Shown here one piece after another: positions 1 through 8,310 of a stretch of DNA of 46,191 bases; the stretch's first letter is position 1; each line of letters starts with the position of its first letter. The notes beneath the pieces are model-generated. The model was not told where the DNA came from and did not search any database. It saw only the letters and a list, made by a program, of their open reading frames with translations. Source of the stretch: an uncultured Thermoguttaceae bacterium (lineage in GTDB: Bacteria > Planctomycetota > Planctomycetia > Pirellulales > Thermoguttaceae); NCBI GenBank assembly GCA_937951625.1, contig CALFBP010000020.1:1-46191 (forward strand), written 5' to 3'. The position numbers and the translations under genes are program-made.

Positions 1-898
1 CCACGGCCATCAGCAACGTCGCCGCCAGGCACGCCAAGGCGAAGTACCAGCGATGGGTGTAGATCCAGTTGGCCCACTCGTAGCCCTCAGGAGTCGCATA
101 CTCGGTCTTGAGGATTTCCTGCTTGGGTACGGTCAGCTTCATGCCCTTCTTCAGCCCGCCCACCGGTTCCTCGATTTGCACGCGGAGCATTTCCGTGGTC
201 TCCAACAGCACGGCCACCTGCATCCGCGTGCCATCGCTCTTTTCGATCGTCGTCTGGCTGGGATTGGCCCAATCGCTGAACACCAAAAAGGCGATCATCA
301 CGACGAAAAACAGGGCCGTTTGCCAGAGGCTTCGCTTGGCGGGCGGGGGCTCGGGGAGCTGCATGAACACCGCCTCCCGCCGCTCCTCCTCCTTGCGGAA
401 AATCGCGGCCATGATCAGACCGATGACCACGGCGAAGCCGACCGACCCGATCACCCGCGCCACCCCCAGATCGAACCCCAACACCCGCGCCGTGAGGAAG
501 ATGGCCATCACATTGATCGCCGGGCCGGAATAGAGGAAGGCCGCCGCCGGGCCCAAGCCTGCCCCCACCCGATAAATCCCCGCGAACATCGGCAACACGC
601 TGCACGAGCAGACGGCCAGCACCGTTCCCGAGACCGAGGCCACCGAGTAGGCCTCCCACTTGTTGGCCCTGGGGCCCAAGTGCCGCAACACCGACTCCTT
701 GGAGAGGAACGAGGCGATCGCTCCAGCGATGAACATGGCCGGGACCACACAGGCCAAGGTGTGGTTCCGCGCGTACCACTGGAGCATGTAGAACCCCTCC
801 ATGATCGCGTTCTGGATCTTCGGGTCGGTGAAGTTCAAGAAGTAGGCGATCAAAAAAACCACACAAAGCGCGAAAAAAATGCTCCACTCTTTTTTCAT
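1..898 (-). CDS. ArsP/DUF318-type permease (3' end cut by window edge)
   Basis: An integral membrane permease of the DUF318/ArsP superfamily. Characterised members export trivalent organoarsenicals or soft metals; this family assignment is from recognition, not a search. The frame is open to base 1, so only the N-terminal ~299 residues are visible. Translation gives hydrophobic segments near residues 6-22, 46-65, 87-107, 119-142, 145-163 and 184-200, then a hydrophilic insert, then another membrane segment at the edge. The core motif AVCSCSVLPMFAG carries Cys97 and Cys99 and is followed by FLYSGPAIN, as in this permease family. The ATG at 896-898 overlaps the stop of the MtrA-like gene (ATGA), so the two are probably translationally coupled; a GGAG lies about 11 nt upstream. 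The substrate (methylated arsenic or another metal) is inferred only from the arsR neighbour. Confidence 0.8.
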   Translation of the reverse strand, partial: MKKEWSIFFALCVVFLIAYFLNFTDPKIQNAIMEGFYMLQWYARNHTLACVVPAMFIAGAIASFLSKESVLRHLGPRANKWEAYSVASVSGTVLAVCSCSVLPMFAGIYRVGAGLGPAAAFLYSGPAINVMAIFLTARVLGFDLGVARVIGSVGFAVVIGLIMAAIFRKEEERREAVFMQLPEPPPAKRSLWQTALFFVVMIAFLVFSDWANPSQTTIEKSDGTRMQVAVLLETTEMLRVQIEEPVGGLKKGMKLTVPKQEILKTEYATPEGYEWANWIYTHRWYFALACLAATLLMAV

Positions 899-1599
899 GG
901 CGTCTTTTGCTCCGGTTGACACTTCCTTTGCTCGACCATTTTCTTGATTCGCTCGCTCAACTGCCGGGCCTTTTCCACCCTGGCCCTAGCCTCGTCGTCC
1001 TTAGGCTCCGTGAACGGATTCCGCACCCTCCAAGTGATACGGCCGCTGAGCGGTGGCTCGGGGTATGCCCCGGGATCGCTCAGCAGGTAGTTGCGAAACG
1101 GTGTCGGCGACTCCTGATAGCAGGCCTGGATCGCCTCGCGCAACACCTCTGGCGAACCCTCGTCCACCAAATCAATGACCGTCACTTGGTCGCGGAAACG
1201 GTCGATGAACTCCCGAGGGACATTGTAGAGGTAGGGCGTGGGTGCACTTGTTCCGATGATTCGTTTTTGTTGGTCCACTCCGTTGGCTTTGAGGGCCAAA
1301 ATGGCGTCCCCCACCAAGTGACCAGGTGTCTCCGGTCCACAGACGACGAGGTACCGGATGTTGGGGTTGGCCACAATGTTGCAAATCACTTTCTCCAGAC
1401 CCACGTTCTCTGTCTGCAACGTGCCGGACAGTGCTGCCCCTGTTTCCACGCCCACTCGGACCAACTGCTCGATCGACGGCGGCGTTTTTTCTCTTTCCCA
1501 GCGGAGAATCACCACGACCGCGACCGGCGAGTAGTCATTGCCGCGGAGATAACACCCTTCCTCAGGGGGGTATCCTTCTGCTGGGGAGACTTTTAGCAT
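895..1599 (-). CDS. MtrA-like corrinoid methyltransferase, standalone and soluble
   Basis: 234 residues resembling subunit A of tetrahydromethanopterin S-methyltransferase, the cobamide-carrying subunit of the archaeal Mtr complex. Visible family features are the N-terminal GNDYSPVAVV block, the core VVCGPETPGHLVGDAILALK, and IIGTSAPTPYLYNVP followed by QVTVIDLVDEG. His94 in the GHLxG motif is the probable cobalt ligand by analogy with MtrA. Archaeal MtrA ends in a membrane anchor; this protein instead ends in a charged tail (residues ~205-234, with Cys228), so it should be soluble. None of MtrB-H is present. A GGGGG stretch lies about 8 nt before the ATG. It sits between arsR and an ArsP-type permease, which suggests a role in methyl transfer to or from a metalloid; that role is inference. 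Another possibility is a corrinoid methyl carrier in C1 metabolism. Confidence 0.78.
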   Translation of the reverse strand: MLKVSPAEGYPPEEGCYLRGNDYSPVAVVVILRWEREKTPPSIEQLVRVGVETGAALSGTLQTENVGLEKVICNIVANPNIRYLVVCGPETPGHLVGDAILALKANGVDQQKRIIGTSAPTPYLYNVPREFIDRFRDQVTVIDLVDEGSPEVLREAIQACYQESPTPFRNYLLSDPGAYPEPPLSGRITWRVRNPFTEPKDDEARARVEKARQLSERIKKMVEQRKCQPEQKTP

Positions 1600-1703
1600 G
1601 TTCAGCCCCCATGTTTCTGTTCGAAAAAAAGCTCAAATTGCCAATTGGCTAATTCAGCAAGTGTTTTTTCCAAAAAAAGCGATCCACCCGTTTCATCCAC
1701 GTC

Positions 1704-2030
1704 CTACGAAACACCCAGCCGCTCCCGCACGGTGCCGTCAAAGGCGAGGACCGATTCGACACACTCGAAGAAATTCCGGACGCATTGCACGCGGAGCCGG
1801 TAATAGACCTGAGCTCCCCGCCTCTCGTCCTTCACAATGCCCGCGGCCTTCAAGATCGCCAGGTGCCGCGATACCGTGGACATGTCCGCGCCAATCATCC
1901 CCGTCAACTCGCAGACACACCGTTCGCCGCTCCTGGCAAGCTCGTCTACGATGAATAGTCGCGTTGGGTGCGCCATGGCCTTGCTGATCTTGGCCCGGGA
2001 CTCGTACTGGGCTCGAACTTTGGCGTCCAT
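1704..2030 (-). CDS. arsR: ArsR-family metalloid-responsive repressor
   Basis: A small winged-helix repressor that dissociates from DNA on binding As(III) or another soft metal. The chosen start at 2030 gives 108 residues; the longer frame starting at 2081 would begin upstream of the -10 element, while a GGAG at 2038-2041 sits 7 nt before this ATG. The DNA-recognition helix region is DMSTVSRHLAILKAAG (residues 49-64), followed by the wing GAQVYYRL. Cys38 and Cys40 in ERCVCEL match the CVC metal-sensing pair of classical ArsR, though the third Cys of the CVCDLC type is missing. A second pair, Cys83 and Cys90, lies in the C-terminal helix and could complete a site. It is the first gene of a three-gene unit and probably autoregulates through the repeats in its promoter. 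Confidence 0.88.
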   Translation of the reverse strand: MDAKVRAQYESRAKISKAMAHPTRLFIVDELARSGERCVCELTGMIGADMSTVSRHLAILKAAGIVKDERRGAQVYYRLRVQCVRNFFECVESVLAFDGTVRERLGVS

Positions 2031-2060
2031 TCTAACACTCCAATCGACCGAGAACATTTG

Positions 2061-2103
2061 CAAGTTTAGCCAAATAAGCAAAGCGCGTCAAGTCGCCAAA
2101 TAA
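2061..2103 (-). promoter_or_regulatory. arsR promoter with overlapping direct repeats (candidate ArsR operator)
   Basis: On the minus strand, TTGACG (2086-2091) and TAAACT (2063-2068) are spaced by 17 bp, a good sigma70-type promoter. Two near-identical direct repeats, CAAGTTTAGCCAAATAA (2061-2077) and CAAGTCGCCAAATAA (2089-2103) on the plus strand, start 28 bp apart and cover the -10 and -35 boxes. A separate inverted pair, TTTGC (2057-2061) and GCAAA (2078-2082), brackets the -10. Binding there would block RNA polymerase, as expected for an autoregulated ArsR. The leader to the ATG at 2030 would be about 25 nt. Operator function is inferred. Confidence 0.6.
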
Positions 2104-2298
2104 ATCATAAACCCCCACTTTCGTACGGACCAGTACCTCCCGATGATCCTTTTCCGGCCACGCCAGTGAGAACAACACCAAGGGGCCCCCGCCCCTGACT
2201 GCACCGCGGTCGCATCGACGATTGCTTCACTCGTCATCCCTATCTCAGGCGAATCCACCGAGAGGCGGGAACGCCGATTTCCCCTCAGGCCGGCGGCC
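2104..2298. other. Intergenic spacer, possible weak hairpin
   Basis: No gene is visible between the end of the molybdopterin subunit gene and the arsR promoter. A small perfect inverted repeat AGGGGC/GCCCCT (2181-2186 and 2191-2196, loop CCCC) could form a hairpin downstream of the catalytic-subunit gene on the minus strand. It has no T-run, so a terminator role is uncertain. Confidence 0.35.
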
Positions 2299-5200
2299 TC
2301 AAGCAGGAGAGAGGGGTTCCAAATGCACGAAGGTATCGTAGAAACTGACGCTCCCCCCGACGGGATCGAACATGCAAATGTTTTTCAGGGTGGGATCGGT
2401 CCACATGGCCGCGTTGGCATGGATGCCGGCGGCCCGCCGCTCTTCCCCGTGGATGATTTGGCCGTCGATAACGACGCTCCGGGCGCCGGTGGCCCAATGT
2501 CCGTATCCGAGGGCGAAACTGACCACTCCCGGGCGCACCGTCTGCGTCAAAACGACCTTTCCAATCATGAGCTTTTCGTTGCCCGCCCCCAAGTCCCAGC
2601 GGCCGGCAGGGTTTGTCGCGCTGACGACTTTGACCAATTGCCCGGCCCGCAATCCCAGCCGTTGGGCGTCGCGGGGGTGGACAAGGATGCCGTTGTCGGG
2701 CAAGAGGGGGGTGAGCCAAGGATTGGCCACAGTGCGGCTTTTCGTATGGGAGATCGTGCGGTGCGTGACCATGGCCAGTTCATAGCCCTCGCGGAGTTTG
2801 CCCGGCTGCTCGCCACGGTAATCGCGCACGGGCACGAAGCAAGCGTAGCCGGGATTCGGTTCGCCCGTGCCCGAATGGATGGTCGAGGCCGTTTTCTCTT
2901 GATACAGATTCAATAAGGCAGCATAGGGGTGGGCGACCCGGTTGCCGCGATAGGCCTGATCGTAATCCTCGAAGCGGCCCCCGCGATTCAACACGTAAAC
3001 CACTTTAGGCCACATTTTCTCGCCTACGATGGCTTTCCATCGGGCCTCGTCGAACACGGTGACGGGCAAGTGCCGTCTGGCTTGGCGAAAAAGTTCCATT
3101 TCCCGAGCGTCGGCGTCTGCCACGGCTTGTGAGCCATCGGGCTTCTCGCCAAACGCCAAGTTGGCCACGCCACGCAGGTACAATTCATCAGGGTGTTCCA
3201 GGTTCAAGCCCGGTCCGAAGGCATCTTTGCCAAAGCCTGGCAGTTTCAACTGCTCGGCAATTCCCAACACCAGCGACTCCAAACTCAAGGGCAACTTGTG
3301 TCCGTAGACCGTGCATTCCTCGGGGATGGGCGCGATCACTGGTTGGCGCACGGGCTGCACTTGCTGAGGAATGTTGGGATGGCTGCCCTGAAATTCCCAA
3401 CGCTCTAGATACGACAAGTCCGGGAAGATGTAATCGGCATACATCGACGTCGAGCCGATCACGATATCGCTGGCCACGAACAGCGGCACTTTGGCTGTAT
3501 CGCAAAGGATTTCGATATTGGTGTGGCCGGCCGGCAAGGCATACGTCGGCGCACCCATGTAGAAGAACAACGCCTTCACGGGATAGGGATAGGCGTCGCC
3601 GATGGAAGGAATGATCTCCTCATAGATGTCGCTCGACAGGGGATACCAGTTCCGCTTGGCCGGGTAACCGGCGAAGAGCGTCGTCTTCTCATAATCGACG
3701 CCGTGGCGAATTGAGCTGACGCCGAAGGCCGTGATTTTTCCGGGATGCGCCTTCAGATCAAACAGTTTACCTTTGCCCGAGGTATCGAAGGTGCTGGCCT
3801 TGATCATGCCCCCTTTGGCGTCGAAGTTGCCCAGGAGCATGTTCAAGCTCATCCAGGCCAGCACGTTGTAGAAGCCGTTGGTGTGCTGGGCCGGGCCGCG
3901 ATGCACGTCCACGGCGGCCATCTTGCCGTAGCTGGTCAGCTCCCGGGCAACCGCGACGACATCGCTCTCCGGCACGTCGGCAATCGCCGCCCATTCGGCC
4001 ACCGTATGTTGGTGGGCCGTTTCCAACAAGATCTGCAAACCACTCTTAACGGGCGTGCCATCGGGCAGCTTCGCGTCCACGAAGAGATCGCCGTAGACGG
4101 GCGTTTTTTCGTCATTGGGGTCCACGGCCACGGGCTTCCCATCGACCATGACCACCATGAACTTTTCTTCATACGGTTTGCCGTCTTTGGTGGTCCGTTT
4201 CTCGGCTTGGGCCAAAAAAGTTCCGTCGATATTGACGTCGGCGGCTCGGACCAGCTTGCCGGGCTTGCCATCCTTGATGTGAACGAGCCAGGTGGCGTTG
4301 GTCCAACTGGTTTCGCCGGCCGCGGCGGCAGCCGCCTTGTTGGCCGCGGAGAGGAACTTGGCGTCGAAGCGTTTTTCATCCAGGACCCAGCGGATCATGC
4401 CCAAAGCCAACGCGGCATCGGTGCCAGGCTTCAGCGGCAGCCATTTCCAGGCCTTGCTGGCCAGCTTGGAAAATCGGGGATCGGCCACCGCGATCTTGGT
4501 TTGGCGTTCCACGAGGTGGTGGGTAAGGCGGACAGCGCGGTTGGGAGGACCGTAATTGGCCTCGAACAGATTCGCCCCTACAAACAGAATGAAGCGGCTA
4601 TTCTCCGTGTCGGCTTGCCAGTAGAACTTCTGTCCATCCGTGAATTTACCGCCGATGTATTGGTCGCTAATCGCCTTGCAGGTGAAATACAGCGAGCCTT
4701 GGCAGACGGTGGTGTGACCGTGGGCATTGACCGTGCCCAAGGCCGCGGCGAATCGCTTATAGAGGTCGCCCCGTCCATCCTTCAGGCGGCCCCAGGCGAG
4801 CACAATCTGGTTGTTTTTGGGACCGAGGTCGGGGTGCTGGGGATCGATCAGCTTGTCGAGGTGCGCCGCGTGCTTGGCTTGGAAGGCCGCAACGAGGGCC
4901 TGTTTCTTGGCTTTATCCTTTTCGTCCCAGATGGCCTTGACATCGGCGTCCATTTCGGCGGCCAGTTTGGGATCGGTGAGCGTCACCAGGTCGCGCAACC
5001 CCTCGACCTTGCGGTTTTCTTCGCCAGGCACATGGGCAAACAGCAGTCCCCCCTCGCAGATTTCCTTGATGGCTTGTTCGAAGGGGATGGTCATCCAGCG
5101 GTTTTCCCCGCGTTTTCCAGCCCGCTTGAGCACTTTGCGAAGCCGATAAGGATCATAGGCCGTTTGCAACCCCGCCTGACCCTTAGGGCAGATCGCCGCA

Positions 5201-5538
5201 TCGACCGTGACGGCGTCGTGCACCGCCGTGGCATAGGGCAGGTGCGGCAGGAGCGTCCAGGGGTTGTAGGGGTTGCCGTCGATCTTGGTCACCACGCCGT
5301 CTTGCAGTTTGCACTTGATGCCGCAGCCCGTGTTGCACTGGAGACAGGCGGAATAAAGGATGTTTTCCGATTTTGCCAAGTCGTAAGGGGCATCGGGTCG
5401 GCTGCTGATTAACACGGCCGATTCCCGAGGGGCTTGGGCAAGGGCCTCGGCCGAAGCTGCCAGTCCGGCGGTTCCCAACATCGCGCCGCCGGCGAGGAAC
5501 TGCCGCCGGGTCTTCTTTGGAAAAACATTATTCGACAT
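2299..5538 (-). CDS. Molybdopterin oxidoreductase catalytic subunit, TtrA/PsrA/ArrA group
   Basis: 1,079 residues; the catalytic subunit of a three-subunit respiratory enzyme of the DMSO reductase family. A twin-arginine signal KKTRRQFLAGG (residues 8-18) predicts TAT export with cofactor. Cys65, Cys68, Cys72 and Cys117 form the N-terminal [4Fe-4S] site. The region around residues 240-290 resembles tetrathionate reductase TtrA, and Cys279 in TTVCQGSLYF is the probable Mo ligand. The C-terminal molydopterin-binding domain includes SHTKSRTVANPWLTPLLPDN and GILVHPRDAQRLGLRAGQLV. The length fits TtrA (about 1,000). The SD GAGGTGAT overlaps the stop of the NrfD gene 8 nt upstream, so translation is coupled. 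The substrate cannot be read from sequence: tetrathionate or another sulfur compound is the default, and an arsenic oxyanion is possible given the arsR module downstream. Confidence 0.85.
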   Translation of the reverse strand: MSNNVFPKKTRRQFLAGGAMLGTAGLAASAEALAQAPRESAVLISSRPDAPYDLAKSENILYSACLQCNTGCGIKCKLQDGVVTKIDGNPYNPWTLLPHLPYATAVHDAVTVDAAICPKGQAGLQTAYDPYRLRKVLKRAGKRGENRWMTIPFEQAIKEICEGGLLFAHVPGEENRKVEGLRDLVTLTDPKLAAEMDADVKAIWDEKDKAKKQALVAAFQAKHAAHLDKLIDPQHPDLGPKNNQIVLAWGRLKDGRGDLYKRFAAALGTVNAHGHTTVCQGSLYFTCKAISDQYIGGKFTDGQKFYWQADTENSRFILFVGANLFEANYGPPNRAVRLTHHLVERQTKIAVADPRFSKLASKAWKWLPLKPGTDAALALGMIRWVLDEKRFDAKFLSAANKAAAAAAGETSWTNATWLVHIKDGKPGKLVRAADVNIDGTFLAQAEKRTTKDGKPYEEKFMVVMVDGKPVAVDPNDEKTPVYGDLFVDAKLPDGTPVKSGLQILLETAHQHTVAEWAAIADVPESDVVAVARELTSYGKMAAVDVHRGPAQHTNGFYNVLAWMSLNMLLGNFDAKGGMIKASTFDTSGKGKLFDLKAHPGKITAFGVSSIRHGVDYEKTTLFAGYPAKRNWYPLSSDIYEEIIPSIGDAYPYPVKALFFYMGAPTYALPAGHTNIEILCDTAKVPLFVASDIVIGSTSMYADYIFPDLSYLERWEFQGSHPNIPQQVQPVRQPVIAPIPEECTVYGHKLPLSLESLVLGIAEQLKLPGFGKDAFGPGLNLEHPDELYLRGVANLAFGEKPDGSQAVADADAREMELFRQARRHLPVTVFDEARWKAIVGEKMWPKVVYVLNRGGRFEDYDQAYRGNRVAHPYAALLNLYQEKTASTIHSGTGEPNPGYACFVPVRDYRGEQPGKLREGYELAMVTHRTISHTKSRTVANPWLTPLLPDNGILVHPRDAQRLGLRAGQLVKVVSATNPAGRWDLGAGNEKLMIGKVVLTQTVRPGVVSFALGYGHWATGARSVVIDGQIIHGEERRAAGIHANAAMWTDPTLKNICMFDPVGGSVSFYDTFVHLEPLSPA

Positions 5539-5546
5539 GGATCACC

Positions 5547-6743
5547 TCAAGTCGTCTGCCGGGAGGCTGCGATGACCGCCGCCCCGATCCTCTGCCCTAC
5601 GTAGAACACCGCCATCCCCACCGCCAAGAGGAAAAAGCCTAACAGGTATTCCATCAAGGTGGCGTCATAAAGATATTTCAGACGCGGATGCTGGAAGGCC
5701 TCCTGAAGCCCTTCGATCTCGCCAATCGCCTGGCCTGGCACGAGCACGTTGAGCCGCGCGCTCACGAAGGCGACGGCCACAAGGATTGCCGCCCAAGTCC
5801 AAGCCGCAGGCCGGGCGGACGAGAAGAGCGCCAGGGGGATCAGCCCCCCCAGTAACAGATGCACGATCCAAAACACCCACCAATACGGCCCAAACAGAAT
5901 CAGGTCCACGGCCGGTCGATGGCTGTAAGGATTCCAGAGGGCAATCGAGAATTCCGCGAACTCGAAGACAAAATACACCAGCAGGCCGACGATCACCACG
6001 CCACGTAATCGCTGCTCGGCCACAACGGTTTCGTCCCCGCAACGGTCTGCGTCGAAAATCGACCGGGTTGCCAAGAGCGTCGCGGCTCCTGCCGTCAACG
6101 CGGAAGCGAGAAACAGCATGGGCAACAAGGCGCTGTGCCAGAACGTCCTAGCGTCGACCACCCCGAAAAACGCGCCGCTTTGGCTGGGAAACATGATCGC
6201 CAATAACAGCCCCAGGCACAAAAGCGGCTTGAGATGGTTGGGGTTTTCCAGAAAACTCAGCGCCCAGCAAATCGCAGCGACGGCGAGATACCCGGCGTAC
6301 ATCCAGGCGTTGAAGGCCATCATGCTGGTGAAGGCGGGCGAGGTGAAGATGCGGTGGGCGCGGTCCATGTGACCCAAGTCGAACCAGACGGCCATGAACG
6401 CCGGCAAGATGGCGGCGGCGCTCAAGACGATGGTCGTTCGCAGCGTGGAGGGGGTTCGGAATCCCTTGGCCCCCAGCAAGTAACCTACCGCTCCACAGAC
6501 AAACGCTCCGCCCCCGATGCCCACGCCGTGGAAGTACAGCGCCACCCAAAGTCCCCAGGGCACATAGGAACCATAACCGAAGGGCAAATGGCCTTGGGTG
6601 AAACGAATCCAAACTCCATAAATTCCTAGAAGCGATGCTACGACCCAAACCAACCAGCTCACCGGCCCCCACGGAAAACGCCAGGCGGTTTCAGGGGCTT
6701 GTCCGGCTTGCACCGACGGAGCAGAAGAAAAGACATCGGCCAT
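5547..6743 (-). CDS. NrfD/PsrC-like membrane subunit (quinone-interacting)
   Basis: 398 residues with about nine to ten hydrophobic helices, of the NrfD/PsrC/TtrC family that anchors periplasmic molybdoenzymes and exchanges electrons with the quinone pool. Recognisable blocks are YVPWGLWVALYFHGVGIGGG near residues 60-79 and the FDLGHMDRAHRIFTSP segment near residue 121, with the acidic/His residues typical of this family. It lies between the Fe-S subunit (29-nt gap upstream) and the catalytic subunit (8-nt gap downstream), the order seen in psr/ttr-like operons. There is no heme-binding Cys motif, so electron flow is presumably quinone, then the Fe-S subunit, then the Mo subunit, or the reverse. 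Confidence 0.88.
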   Translation of the reverse strand: MADVFSSAPSVQAGQAPETAWRFPWGPVSWLVWVVASLLGIYGVWIRFTQGHLPFGYGSYVPWGLWVALYFHGVGIGGGAFVCGAVGYLLGAKGFRTPSTLRTTIVLSAAAILPAFMAVWFDLGHMDRAHRIFTSPAFTSMMAFNAWMYAGYLAVAAICWALSFLENPNHLKPLLCLGLLLAIMFPSQSGAFFGVVDARTFWHSALLPMLFLASALTAGAATLLATRSIFDADRCGDETVVAEQRLRGVVIVGLLVYFVFEFAEFSIALWNPYSHRPAVDLILFGPYWWVFWIVHLLLGGLIPLALFSSARPAAWTWAAILVAVAFVSARLNVLVPGQAIGEIEGLQEAFQHPRLKYLYDATLMEYLLGFFLLAVGMAVFYVGQRIGAAVIAASRQTT

Positions 6744-6772
6744 AGCTTCGATTCTCCAACGGGACGAAACGA

Positions 6773-7672
6773 CTAGAAGATATAACGCACCCGGGGATGC
6801 GTTCCCTTGTGCGGAAGAAGCACTTGCGTGTTGTTTTGCGCTACCAGCTCCGCTACTAAACTATTGGGGTCCGAGGCGTCCCCAAAATACGTCGCACGGC
6901 CGATGCACGTAGTGACGCACATCGGCAATTGCCCAACTTCGAGGCGGTGCAAACAAAAGTGGCATTTGCGCGCGTTGCCCATCGGCGATTGATGCCCTCG
7001 GCGATTCCAATGCTTGCCGTACTCATGGCTTGGGGCGTGTTCCCAAAGGGCTGAGGGCCCAAGCACGGGCAGAGCCGAATCTGCGTCCATGGCTTGGGCG
7101 TCCACATAGTACTCGCCGAAATCGCTGGTTCGCGCGCCATAAGGACAGGCCGTGAGACAGTAACGGCAACCGATGCATTTATCGTAATCAATCACCGTGA
7201 TGCCGTCGGCCCGCCGCCAAGTCGCCTTGACTGGGCAGACGGGAACGCAAGGCGGCTTCTCGCACTGCATGCAAGGCCGCGGAAGAAAATCGATCGCCAC
7301 GCGTGGGAATTCCCCGCGCTCTTCCGTGACTACCGGCCGGTACACAACCCCCGGCGGGAGCTTGTTCTCGGCCACACAGCCGATGGTGCAGGCGTGGCAG
7401 CCGACGCATTTTCGCGTGTCGATGATCATGCACCAACGACGTTCTTCCGCCGTCTTCTGCATGGCGCGGACCAAATCCCGCTGCATCCGCAACAGGGGGT
7501 CCTCGTCCGCACGCGCCGGAATGGGAACAGCCAAGGGCCGCACCGTGTCGGGGCCTTTAGGGTCTGGCGGTGTTCCGCCGAAGCGGTCTTTCGCCACCAT
7601 CGCACCGGCTGCGGCCACCCCAACCCCTACCAACGCTGCCCCTTCGATCCACTCCCGACGACTCATGCTCAT
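6773..7672 (-). CDS. Four-cluster [4Fe-4S] electron-transfer subunit (TtrB/PsrB/DmsB type), TAT-exported
   Basis: 299 residues. A twin-arginine start [18 protein letters not shown] gives an N-terminal TAT signal or anchor, so the subunit lies outside the cytoplasm. Sixteen Cys form four ferredoxin-type clusters: 89/92/95/99, 134/137/142/146, 166/169/172/176 and 237/240/252/256. This is the standard layout of TtrB, PsrB and DmsB. It carries electrons between the NrfD-like membrane subunit and the Mo subunit encoded just downstream. The start ATG lies 2 nt after the stop of the Rrf2 regulator, and a GGGGGAGG run inside the regulator's 3' end serves as its SD, so the regulator and enzyme are one transcript. 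Confidence 0.92.
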   Translation of the reverse strand: MSMSRREWIEGAALVGVGVAAAGAMVAKDRFGGTPPDPKGPDTVRPLAVPIPARADEDPLLRMQRDLVRAMQKTAEERRWCMIIDTRKCVGCHACTIGCVAENKLPPGVVYRPVVTEERGEFPRVAIDFLPRPCMQCEKPPCVPVCPVKATWRRADGITVIDYDKCIGCRYCLTACPYGARTSDFGEYYVDAQAMDADSALPVLGPSALWEHAPSHEYGKHWNRRGHQSPMGNARKCHFCLHRLEVGQLPMCVTTCIGRATYFGDASDPNSLVAELVAQNNTQVLLPHKGTHPRVRYIF

Positions 7673-7674
7673 CT

Positions 7675-8241
7675 CTACGTCCTCCCCCTCGTCTTCCGCA
7701 GCCTGGCCTTCTTCCGTAGCTGACTACCGCTTTGCCCTTGCTTGCCAGTTTTCGCCAAATCCTGGGTGGGCACGGTCTCTTTCTCTTTTTGGCGGGATTC
7801 CCAGCAGACTCCCCTCCGCAACCCCCGGCCTGCCGAGCGCTCGAATCGGGCAACATCGCGGATTGTTACACTGCGGAGTTGGGTCCGTATCCGTTCCCGC
7901 TCAACTTTCCAGAACTCATGGAACAGACAATCTCGTTCGTCTGAGCAGCTCGTCAGTCCGAGCAAACACTTTGGCAGCCAGCTTTCGCCCTCCACGGCTT
8001 CGGCGACTTCCAAAAGGTTGATTCGCTCCGCGGGCCGAGCCAGCGCAAAACCGCCGCCATAACCTCGCTTTGTGACGATGATTCCGACCTTCCCCAAAGC
8101 ATGGAGAATCTTCGACAAGTAGGGCAAGGGAATCCCCGTGCAGCCCGCAATCTCCTTCGCCCGTACCAACCGATCCTGGCAGTCCTCAAGGCAGGCCAAA
8201 GCCAGAATCGCATAGCCGGTGGTCTGCGAAAGGCTCAACAT
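7675..8241 (-). CDS. Rrf2-family Fe-S transcriptional regulator
   Basis: 188 residues from the ATG at 8241. The open frame can be extended to a TTG at 8313, but that lies upstream of the predicted promoter, and [13 protein letters not shown] is the usual Rrf2 N-terminus. A winged helix covers residues ~1-75. Cys92, Cys99, Cys105 and His108 closely match the cluster ligands of IscR (Cys92, 98, 104, His107), so a redox- or NO-sensitive Fe-S cluster is expected. The C-terminal ~45 residues are an unusual Lys/Arg-rich extension. It is the first gene of the molybdoenzyme operon and probably senses redox state, oxygen or Fe-S status to control it. Confidence 0.87.
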   Translation of the reverse strand: MLSLSQTTGYAILALACLEDCQDRLVRAKEIAGCTGIPLPYLSKILHALGKVGIIVTKRGYGGGFALARPAERINLLEVAEAVEGESWLPKCLLGLTSCSDERDCLFHEFWKVERERIRTQLRSVTIRDVARFERSAGRGLRRGVCWESRQKEKETVPTQDLAKTGKQGQSGSQLRKKARLRKTRGRT

Positions 8242-8281
8242 GGAGGGCTGCCGTCTTCGATCCCGATGATTGAGAAACTTG

Positions 8282-8310
8282 ATTCTGCAATATTCGGATG
8301 AGGAAGTCAA
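8282..8310 (-). promoter_or_regulatory. Promoter of the Rrf2-molybdoenzyme operon
   Basis: On the minus strand, TTGACT (8305-8310) and CAGAAT (8282-8287) are separated by 17 bp. The start point would fall near 8275, giving a ~35-nt leader to the ATG at 8241. There is no SD before that ATG. A dedicated operator could not be distinguished. Confidence 0.45.

Noticed and set aside
558-575. DWG in place of DFG in the kinase as a sign of inactivity
   Set aside because: Coordinates given here are residue numbers (about DNA 35280-35340). DWG is frequent in planctomycete kinases and the Lys and HRD residues are intact, so activity is likely.
87-887. 266-codon minus-strand frame and 288-codon plus-strand frame at the left end
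   Set aside because: The true frame is the permease reading from 898 to base 1, which has membrane helices and the AVCSC motif.
3745-5412. 555-codon plus-strand frame antisense to the molybdoenzyme gene
   Set aside because: Shadow of the GC-rich gene; His/Gly/Arg-rich translation without any family motif.
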